Below, piece after piece: positions 55,253 to 64,000 of a DNA stretch of 64,000 nucleotides. The notes below the pieces were generated by a model. That model did not search any database, was not told where the DNA came from, and was given only the letters and a program-made list of their open reading frames with translations. Origin of the DNA: Scilla litardierei (taxonomy: Eukaryota > Streptophyta > Magnoliopsida > Asparagales > Asparagaceae); contig CM061133.1 of the NCBI GenBank assembly GCA_030789695.1, positions 94,791,528 to 94,855,527 of the forward strand, written 5' to 3'. The position numbers and the translations under genes were made by a program. Positions within the stretch are counted from its first letter, which is position 1. Each line of letters begins with the position of its first letter.

Positions 55253-56990
55253 AAAGTTTATGGATGGTTAATATCTTATTTTGGTGGTCATATATCCAAA
55301 ATAAGAGCATGTCTATTGAATGATAATGCATCACCATTATAATCGTGCTGCATAATGTAATGCTCTTTATACATGCAACATTGTTTCCATTTCTTCAGTG
55401 CTTCTCTGTTCATCCTCTTCCACATCCATGACATATGATTCGCTATCTTGATATCTGGTCATGTGAATATAGATGAGGATGACAAAGGAGGACGCTCAGA
55501 TCTGTCCATTGTAATTAGTTGACAAAGAATGGATGTAGGGTGGTTGTCTGCACGATTGTTGGCCATCCTACCTCGCCTCATCATTTTTATCAAAAATAAG
55601 ATGGAAACTTTATTGGTAAATCATTATCATGATCTCCTCTAAATTGAGTTTTTTGGATTAAAATCTGTTCTTTGGAAAAAAAGTTACAGTATCATATATG
55701 GTCAATATCTTATTTCGATGGTCCTGTATCCAAAATAAGAGTTTGTCTATTTAATTATGATGCATCACTATTATAAACAGGCTATAGTTTGTAATGCTCT
55801 GTATACATGCAGTAGTCTTTTCATCTCTTCGGTACTTCTCTTTTCATTCTCTTTCACATCTATGTCATGTGATTAGCTCTCCTAATATCTGGTCATGTGA
55901 ATATAAAGGATGAGGATAAAGGAGGTGGCTGAGATTTTGTAATTAGTTGATAAAGAATGGCTGCAAGATGGTTGTCTACATAATTACAGTCCATCCTACC
56001 TCATCACAACATTTTTCTCAAAAATAAATTGTAAACTTTATTGGCAGATCATCATCATCGCCTATAAAATAATGTTGCCAAACTAAGCCAAAAAACATAG
56101 ATGCAAAAATTATATTCATATGACTAGATATCAGTGTAGCTAATCACATGCCATGGATGTGGAAGAGGATGATGCATGAAAAGAGAGGCATTAAAGACAT
56201 GGAAACAGTTTTGCATGTATAAAAAGCATTACAGTCTGCAGCATGTCTGGAGCATGTTTATAATAATGACATGAGCACCAAATAAAGATATTGACCATCC
56301 ATGATAATCTGCTACTTCTTTCCAAAGAACATATTAACCCAAAAAAACTCAAATTATCATCTCCAGCCTCATATAAATTGGAGCATATAAAACATAATAT
56401 GAGAGCAAAACATTACATTGATAAAAATAAAGATGTAAATATGAGCATATAAATCATAGCCAAGCACTTGACATGGATGTGGAAGAGGATGAAGCATGAA
56501 AGAGTAGCACTGAACAGATGGAGACAGTGTTGCATGTATAAAGAGCATTACAATATGCAGCCTGTTTATATTAGTGATGCATCATCATTAAGTATACATG
56601 CAATTATTTTGACTACATGACCATCAAAATAAGATAGTGACCCTCCGTGATAATCTTCTACTTGTTTCCAAAGGACAGATTAACCCAAGAAAAAACTAAA
56701 ATTATCACCTCTAGCCTCTTATAAATGAGAGAATATAAATCATACTATGAGAGAAAAACATGACATTAATAAAATTTTTGATGTAAATAGGGCATATAAA
56801 TCATAGCCAAGCACATGACATGGATGTAGAAGATGATGAAGGATGAACAAATAAACATTGACAAAATGAAAACAGTGTTACATGTATAAAGAGCATTACA
56901 ATCTACAGCCTATTTATAATAGTGATGCATCATCATTTAATAGACATGCTCTTATTTTGGATACATGACCACCAAAATAAGAATCATTAA
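55253..56990. repeat. Module X: five copies of a roughly 200-bp unit, two forward and three inverted
   Basis: Forward copies lie near 55253-55475 and 55690-55918. Inverted copies lie near 56118-56317, 56443-56665 and 56787-56990. Marker words are CCAAAATAAGAGCATGTCTA, AATGCTCTTTATACATGCA and CACATCCATGTCATGTG, with complements in the inverted copies. Copies are diverged but alignable along their length. Together they could form a long imperfect hairpin. Confidence 0.8.
55510..56075. repeat. Module Y, copies 1 and 2 (more at 57985-58140 and 59968-60130)
   Basis: Four forward copies of a roughly 130-bp unit. It contains GACAAAGAATGG, AAGATGGTTGTCTGCA, CCATCCTACCT and TTATCAAAAATAAGATG and ends in ATCATCATCATCG. 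Copies 1 and 2 are each coupled to a forward X module; copies 3 and 4 flank the transposase pseudogene. Confidence 0.8.
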
Positions 56991-56999
56991 GCATCTCTT

Positions 57000-57980
57000 T
57001 TGTTACATATGCATAAGATCATACAACATGCTAGTGTAATGAACAATTATGTCCACAGTCTAGATAAAATCTTTTGTTATCGATTTTGTAAATGAAGCTT
57101 TATTTACAATAATAAAATCCAGCTCACAGCAAATATAATTTACAAATAGGAACATATTATAATTAAGCCCCAGTACCTTTTCACTAGAGAATTTATGTTT
57201 CCAAAAGAATGGGAAATTGCAAGGATCAACATATATTTGACACATAAGGTCAACCACACTTTTTCATTAAGCATGTAACAAAAACACACAATTTCTTATA
57301 ACAAAATAAAATTTCAACAGACATCACCATCTTTATGTATTACAAATATTTTTTTTGCATATTACCGTATAACCATAAATTTAGTTTGAGAAATCATAGA
57401 CCATGGGAAATATTGTAGATGGATGGAATGATGAACACTTTGTGTGTGACCTCATGGGGAAACATGAGCATATGAAACTTAAAAGTGCATCAAATTTGTA
57501 TACATGAACTAACAAGCGTCTTTCTTACTTTAAACAACTCTCTTAAGGCATGTGTACAAATTAAACATAATAAGGCATGTGTCCTCTATGAAAATAACTT
57601 AAATTAGTATTAGACTGTTGTCATTAAAATAATATTTCAATTTTTGTTGCAAGAAAGCATCCATTAAGGAAGACAAATACAGTAATAGTACTCAATTCAT
57701 GGATATAACATGTTAAAAATATTTCATAGAGTCAATTGGTAATATTCCTGATAGTACTCAATTCATTTGTTCATGGGTACTTCCATCTATCATCCGGGGT
57801 GGGCGTAATTATGTCACAACCAAACATCATCTAATATACACATGGTATTGTTACAACAATGAAAGGAAAAGAAAAGAATTTTTTGATATAGTTAAACATA
57901 ATGAAGTTACAAATGAATGATTTAGGAGAAAACCAACTACCCAAGATACGATTCAGTATATGAAGGCATTGGTAAAGTTG
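57000..57980. mobile_element. CACTA interior, AT-rich, nothing recognised
   Basis: A 65-codon minus-strand frame at 57060-57257 has no known motif. The rest is AT-rich without repeats or frames that I can support. Confidence 0.5.
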
Positions 57981-58497
57981 GTAGGAGGCTCAGATCGGCC
58001 TAATTTAATCACTTGATAAAGAAAGGCTACAAGATGGTTATCTGCATGATTATCACCCATCCTACATCATCTAGCCATTTTATCAAAAATAACATGTAAA
58101 ATTTTTGGCAGATTATCATCATCATCGGTTCTGAAACAGGGTTGCCAAAGAAAGCCACAAAAGTGTTTAATTGCAAAAGAACGCCCATTGAATCTGTACA
58201 CAAAAAAGAAGATATATTGATAGATATGAAAAATTTATGAAATATACTAAAGAAAAGATGACAACTACATTCAAGACAGATGCAAAAGAAAATTTATGAA
58301 ATATGCCAAATAAAACAGTAAACTAAAGTATATTGAAAATTTATAACATGGATTATCTTGACACCGTCATATACACTCATATATTTACTGGTTAATTAAG
58401 AAACTAACAAACTAGCCATCACATAGCAGGAGTCACCACTGCAAAAATTAATATTTCATCGGTAAGATGAAAAATATACATATATGTCAGTAAGATG

Positions 58498-59796
58498 CTA
58501 AGGCTCATCTTCGGGGTGATCATTATCATCATGGACCCCTATAGCGGGTGAAGATGTTGATGCAGCCGCTAAAGATGTTGCTGCACCCGCTGTTATGCCC
58601 TACATAAGAATAAATAATTAAAGTATTAAATAAGATGAAAATATTAAATAAGTAAACTAGAACTAGAACTTAAAGTAGAAATTTGAAGTATTTATTGAAT
58701 AACAAAAAGTATAAGAAGGTATACATGTGCCGATAATATGGAAGCAACGTCAACTCCATATTTTGTACTCATAACAGTGAGTATTTCTTCGAATGCATTT
58801 AACTTAATCTTTCGTTGCATTTCTCTTCCATTAACTATGTATTAAGCATGTAGAAGGTGCAGTGCTAGAGGTAGAACAAGCTATTCGGAATACTTGTACG
58901 GGTTTAGCAACCAAAGGAAACCTGAACACACGAGATCGAGTCGGATCAGCCACATCATTCCATAATACAAGGTCAAAATTAGGGTGAAGCTGTATCTTCC
59001 CCGTGTACATGTGTCATCCATTCCCGTTAGGTATCCAACACGAAAAAAGCTATCCAAATTGATTATAACTAGAAAACATGAATTCAACATATAGTAAAAA
59101 AGAACTTACAGAGACTAATCAAAATCGTTCGCTGACAAAAGCATTCCTTCTTCTAATGTGTCGAATCAAAAACCTCCATGTGGGTCACCTTATGTACCTC
59201 AGGTGCACTCCTCTATTAGTTCAAATAACTATTAAGTTAAAAATATGAGTTGCACCAAAAAAGAAAATTAATAATTCTAGTAAAATGCAGTAAATGCACA
59301 CAAACCTATAATTATCACAATGCTATTCAATGGTAATTGAGCCCCCATAGTGAGTGACAGGTATTTTATCGGGGGAGAATCACCAATCCTATTCTTCTTA
59401 TTCCATACCAACATATTCTTCCACTTATCTATATTCCAGTAGGCATATAACTAAATCTAGATTTCTCCTTCACGTTTTCCTCTCTAGCAGATCAAATGTA
59501 CTCAGACATATTGTGGCCCACTTGGAGGACCCATATATCATAAGCATGCTCCTTGTTGATAGGGTTATGCAGAGGGTACATTTGATACAAAAATGTTGGT
59601 AAAAAAATTGGATATATATAAAAACATAACAATAAAAATAAATTGCATATATATAAGCACCAGGTTGTGAAATTACCTTTGTGATGTCCCACATCTGATA
59701 CCTGCACTTTATTGTCACCGCTCCAAATGTCATACATGTTGTAGTCCACATTTCCCCCACTTTTATCATGGATTGTCTAATAATATGCGTATCCAA
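58498..59796 (-). pseudogene. Plant CACTA transposase-type gene (Ptta/En/Spm, Transposase_24-like), multi-exon, decayed
   Basis: Six minus-strand exon candidates have splice-like borders: about 59677-59796, 59306-59450, 59110-59212, about 58850-59085, 58725-58845 and 58498-58599. The second reads YAYWNIDKWKNMLVWNKKNR and then GDSPPIKYLSLTMGA, matching the family pattern of YW-S-E followed by NK-NR and GSKS. The third reads RSAPEVHKVTHMEVFDSTH, matching the later P-EV-K-TH segment, but has an in-frame stop. The fifth (LNAFEEILTVMSTKYGVDVA...) joins the sixth in phase. The sixth ends in HDDNDHPEDEP and a stop. Exons 2, 3, 5 and 6 are the firm ones. It would be the DNA-binding transposase-associated protein; no catalytic transposase exon was found. 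Confidence 0.6.
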
Positions 59797-60129
59797 GAAA
59801 CTACATTGTGTTCATATAAAATGAAACTAAAGGAGATGCATGTGGCAGATCATTGGATCCGGATCGAGACCATGCCATATCTAATAAGTCAAAATATGGT
59901 ATATTGCACAAAACATGTAATTGACTTTTGAATTTAAATAATAATTATATGAAGACATTGCTAAAAGTTAGTATGAGGCTCAAATCTATCCAATGTAATC
60001 ATCTAACAAAGAATGGCCACAAGATGGTTGTCTGCACGATTGCAGGCCATCCTACCTTGCCTCGCCATTTTTATCAAAAATAAGATGTTATTTTTTGACA
60101 GCTCATCATTATGATCGCCTCGAAAATAA

Positions 60130-60663
60130 GGTTTCAAAATAAACTAAGCTAAAAATGATATTTGCCAAAAAACACCTATTTAATCTATGTACAAAGAAGA
60201 ATACAGATTAGGGAAAGAGTTATGAAAAAACACACATTGAATCTGTGCACAAAGAAGCATGTTGATGATTACCCCTCATCTAATTCATATATGTGTTTTT
60301 GAACCACCTTCAAAAATACTCTAAATAATATCACATTTTTAGACACCCCCATTTATTTATAAATTCTATGTCCATACATGTAATGTATGCATGCATGTAT
60401 GTAATCGATGAAAACATACCATTCCCATTTATTTGGCTAATCTTATCTGTTTATCCACTGAACCCTTTTATCTTACTACTACCTTATTTACTGTGCTATG
60501 TTAGTTTGAGGGAAATTAAGGGAAATTGATAGAAAGAAAAATAAAATAAAAAGAGAAAGAAAAGAAAAAAGAAATCAAATTCTTTTTCATGTTTGGTAAT
60601 TGAAGAAAATTTCAAAGAAAGGTAAAAACAGAAACGTTGAAGAAAGCAATTTATTACCTATTG
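60130..60663. mobile_element. CACTA flank or interior, nothing recognised
   Basis: AT-rich sequence with a purine-rich run at 60530-60575. No frame, repeat or terminal motif seen. Confidence 0.4.
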
Positions 60664-62056
60664 TGATATGCATATTGTTGTGTACTTTAAATATGTCAGC
60701 ACAGTGTTGTATGCAGCGGGTGTCGAACACGAGGATGTAAGGATTTGAAGCCTAAGGTTGGTGTCGTGTTTCATGTAGCCGCGAGAGTGAGTATGGTGAG
60801 TGTAGAGGGAAAATAGCTAAAGAAAGTTCAATGGGAGAAAGAGCTAGGGCTAGCATATCATCGCTATTGCGAAGATTTTGGCAATGTATCTAATTTTTTG
60901 ACACAAGGATTGTAGTCATCCATGAGGGCTATGCCTCAATCATCATCCCTTCGACGTCTAACCGTGAGAGAGGGGATTTGGATGATAGGTTGGATCCCTA
61001 TCGAATCCCCAATGCTTAGTCGCGAGCTATGATATTGGTAGTTCTAGTGAGTGTGCTCAATTGGTCGTCGGCGTCGGGCACTAAATGGTCAATCCTCCGT
61101 TAGGGGTGTAAAATCCAAACCCCAAGGGTTAGTTCACGATTTGGATTGTATAGAATCCTAACGGAGTGGATTGAATGAGGCTCATTATCCACCATACACC
61201 TGGACTACAATCGACATTTGAGTCGATATTTGGGGCAATCCATAGCGATCAATCTCCACTATATGGCTCAACATGGCCCTAGAATGAACTTCTCAATAGG
61301 CATGGCTAAGATTAATGGAATCAACACAATATAGTTCATAGCTAAGCAAATATTAAAATGAGCAAATAAATGACCAACAACTCAAATAATCACAACTGCA
61401 ATACTAGAACAAGAAGATTAACTAAACTAGATAAAGGGCAATGATTCTTACAAAAAAAGTAGCAAGATTTCAACAAGGAAACCAAGAGAAAATCGACCAA
61501 AACTCCAATACAAATGTTCTGGAATTAAAAGATAGCTTGTTTTAGTTCGTTACAAACATTCCTTTTATATAAAACACTAAGCACAGCCGTGCCGATAATC
61601 GGCACGGCCGTGTCATCCAAAATCGGTGTCCAACTGCCCCCAATTAAGCACGGTCGTGCAAGCCATCCGTATGCCTTCTGAACTCTTCTGATTAATTAGC
61701 AAGGCCATGCGCATGCCCGTGTTGACCTTCTGCAGCTTCTTCTTAGCATTTGGTGCACTGACACGGCCGTGCAAATTCATGCAAAACTGTGTTATGCCTT
61801 CTTCTCTCCCATTTGGTCTCCAAGGCTAGGCTAAGTGTTTGTCGCTCCTCATTCTTGCTTCATCGGCCTTAACACTACCTAAAGTACATCGTTTCGAGCT
61901 CGATCATCCGCAACACAAGAGAACAACACCTAGAGCATAAAGTGGTAAAGGAAAACAAAATGCGGTGAAAATAAGGCGATGGTGCAAAATAAACCAAGAA
62001 GAATAAGAGAAAAAGGTGGAAAATATATGTAGAAAATATGTACAACAAATTATCCA
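60664..62056 (-). mobile_element. Third Athila-like family LTR, 3' LTR by orientation
   Basis: The plus strand starts TGATATGCAT and ends near AATTATCCA, about 1.39 kb; borders are approximate. It shares GCGGGTGTCGAACACGAGG with GCGGGTATCGAACACAAGG in the main element's LTR. TATA box TTTTATATAAAA at 61563-61574 (self-complementary); CACGGCCGTG palindromes at 61580-61780. The remnant at 41287 uses the same palindrome word. Confidence 0.6.
61580..61780. repeat. CACGGCCGTG palindrome array
   Basis: Copies near 61582, 61598, 61650, 61704 and 61760, some with one arm changed, just upstream of the TATA box on the minus strand. Confidence 0.75.
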
Positions 62057-62887
62057 ATGCTACACTCTTGCTCATCCTCGATCAAGACTTGAAATGAAGG
62101 ATATGGCAGAATCAGGCGGGAAAGTTTGACGATCAAACTCTCGAACCAATAACACTTACGAGTTGCGTACACATCAAGATTATGGATCAATTCTTGCATA
62201 CACACAATGTCTGCCTAACGTGGGAGTGGACTAAAACACTACCGTCCTCACGACAACAAGTCTAACACACTCATCCATGTGAAGCTTACCAGGACATGAC
62301 CTTTCGATGAGCGTAGGCTAGTAGAAATCGACCCAAATCATACGCTCACTAATGCAAAAATCACGATGGCGTGTGGTAGTGTTAAGTCTCTTATGGGTTG
62401 GCAATGTCATGGTCACTTCCTCTAAACTATGGAGTTGGCATGTATATATAGATATGTACACTTATTTTTATATACAGTTTTTTTCATTGGGCTTAGGTGA
62501 TTCATGTAGCGAGGATTCGGTTATTGACTCCCGATCCAGACGGATCAAAAGCATTGGGTCAAAAGGGACCCCTCAGGTCTATTCTCTCGATTCGTCTAAA
62601 CCCTTTATTTCTATGCACTCCCCCAAACTTCATCCTTCTGTGTGAATCTCAGAGATTCTTGAGTCCCAGAGACCCGGCTACTAGATGAAGTAGGGAGAAC
62701 AGTGCATTTATTCTCTCCCTTTTTTAACATGCCAATACCAAAGTAGTGGGGGCGTATGGTCCAAGTGCAAAGCCAAAACCTATCGAGACTAAATCTACCC
62801 CAAACTATCGAAAGAACCTAGGGTCACGTGATCAAAAGATTGATGAAACGACTAGCCTATCTCATCGGAGGTGGAACGGGTGCTAGC
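62057..62887 (-). mobile_element. 3' interior of the third Athila-like element
   Basis: Begins with TTGCTCATCCTCGATCAAG, like the CTCGTCCTCGAGGAAG start of this region at 13605. No coding sequence. It is interrupted at 62887 by SirD. Confidence 0.55.
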
Positions 62888-64000
62888 TGTAGGATCTAAA
62901 TAAGGCCTAGAGGGGGGTGAATAGGCCTTTGACCAAATTATCACAAGATAAAAATTAAGCCTAGTTTACAGCATGCAGTTTAGGAATCAGACAATCAAAG
63001 CATTCACAGAAGACACAAAATTTAACGTGGTTCGGTCCCCATGACCTACGTCCACCCCAATGAGCAATCACTTATACTGTTTCTTTAAGAAGTTACAATC
63101 TCCCTTAGATTGGTGCCCCAACACCAACCTGTCAGACCAACTCAAGCTCACCAAAGCCAAAAAGAAACATACAAGTATCACTCCCCAACCCAACTTGCCC
63201 CAACAAGTTTGGTTCCCAGAGTCCCAAATAACGAAAGAAATTATATTACAGAAATGCTGATCAAAACATTAATAACTTCACAAATAACAAAGATCAAGAG
63301 TTTAGAAAGCTCATTTGTGAAGATTTCTCTGGTTTTCATCTTTCAGCACATCAGTAGCTTCGCAACGCTTCTTACGGAATGATGATCGGATGTCTGTAGA
63401 AGAAGTAGTCGCTGTCCCCGTGGAAGTAGTCGGTAGAAGTTCCTCACTCAAAGTGATCTCATTTTCTGCACAGGAGGAACTAGCTGCTCAACTTGTTATC
63501 ACTGCATCGGGGATGAAGTCACGGTCGCAACGCCGCAAACGGTGCTCAATTTGGATCTCTAGAACTCAAGTTATTGATGAAAATGTGAAGAGTGTACATG
63601 GGTTTATATAGGATTGAGCTTAACGGGTTTGGTTACTGTTCCAAGGGATCCGCCACGAGGCGGCTCGCGGGTCAAACCCGTGTTAAATTTGCTGTCCGCA
63701 AAGTCGGCATGTCGGCAGCCGTCGTATGAACAGTACCGTATGTCGATTTTTCAGTGTATTTCTGACGTATTCCACCGTATTTTGGCATCAGATAAATCCC
63801 AAAAATTCTGAAAAAATTCTGAAAAATCTCAGAGCCCAATATATACATGTTAGAATTGTTTCACCTCATTTCATCACTTGTAGAAAAATTTTCTTCTTTG
63901 TATACTCTGTATTTCCTCGTATTTCCCCGTATTTTGGCTTCAAACAATTTCCATAATTCCTGAGAAAATTCCCATGATGTTTATAGCCTATGTTTAACTC
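62888..64000 (-). mobile_element. SirD: Sirevirus-like LTR, 3' or solo, leaves the window
   Basis: TGTAGGATCTAAATAAGG at 62888 is followed by CTAGAGGGGGGTGAATAGG at 62908-62926, the block shared by all Sirevirus-like LTRs here. A tract CACGTTGG-like GTGGTTCGGTCCCCATGACC follows near 63027. TATA box on the minus strand at 63603-63610 (TATATAAA). Short GC-rich inverted repeats (CCGCCACGAGGCGG, CGGGTCAAACCCG) lie at 63650-63680. There is no primer site on its left, so it is a 3' or solo LTR. Confidence 0.7.

Larger units (their letters stand above)
54521..60663 (-). mobile_element. CACTA (En/Spm-type) DNA transposon, one end seen
   Basis: CACTACAAGAAATACGAC at 54521 is the typical plant CACTA terminal inverted repeat. 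It is preceded by CGT, a possible 3-bp target copy. A subterminal repeat array follows (54560-55200), then repeated modules and a minus-strand transposase-type pseudogene (58498-59796). I could not find the opposite end (TTTCTTGTAGTG), so the element is truncated near 60663 by an Athila-like LTR or continues outside the window. Confidence 0.75.

Noticed and set aside
57060..57257. 65-codon gene in the CACTA interior
   Set aside because: AT-rich, no recognised motif, no splice context; likely a chance frame.
1..64000. tRNA, rRNA or small RNA genes
   Set aside because: No cloverleaf A/B-box pairs or rRNA-like segments were noticed. The tRNA-like words found are primer sites complementary to tRNA ends. 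A tRNA gene scan would settle it.

Overview
This window is plant nuclear DNA, probably a flowering plant, and almost all of it is transposable-element sequence. The plant-type signs are LTR elements primed by initiator tRNA-Met and by tRNA-Asp, Sirevirus-like (Ty1/copia), Athila-like and chromovirus-like (Ty3/gypsy) elements, and a CACTA (En/Spm) transposon with a degenerate plant transposase gene. I cannot name the species. I found no ordinary host gene, rRNA, tRNA or CRISPR array. One 500-base run of N (48601-49100) is an assembly gap.

Positions 1-41286 are a stack of insertions inside insertions. A Sirevirus-like LTR (from 1623) is cut at 1697 by a chromovirus (+). The chromovirus gag is cut by a Sirevirus-like element, here SirA (4556-10582, -). 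Its protease region is cut by an Athila-like element (11828-40547, -, target duplication GTTCT). The Athila-like element is itself cut twice: by a second Sirevirus-like element, SirB (14920-22011, -, duplication TATAG), and by a non-coding large LTR element of LARD type (28610-38766, +, duplication AACGG). The chromovirus resumes at 40553 and stops in its reverse transcriptase at 41286.

Positions 41287-54395 hold broken pieces: two or three further Athila-like elements, an unclassified LTR, a Ty3/gypsy gag joined to the end of pol, and a third Sirevirus-like element, SirC. Positions 54521-60663 are a CACTA element with subterminal repeats, a family of repeated internal modules and a decayed six-exon transposase gene on the minus strand. 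Positions 60664-62887 are another Athila-like LTR with its 3' internal region. A fourth Sirevirus-like LTR, SirD, starts at 62888 and leaves the window.

Three themes stand out. First, SirA, SirB, the Athila-like element and the LARD keep the signals needed to be copied (LTRs, primer site or leader, polypurine tract), yet none encodes reverse transcriptase or integrase; they look non-autonomous. SirA and SirB are gag-only and end their gag at the same place. Second, LTRs of unrelated families share one promoter layout: a family-specific array of short CG-containing inverted repeats just upstream of a TATA box. Third, the LARD shares terminal and leader sequence with the chromovirus, a possible helper lineage. 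LTR-LTR divergence judged by eye fits the nesting: SirA most diverged, then the Athila-like element, then the LARD and SirB.
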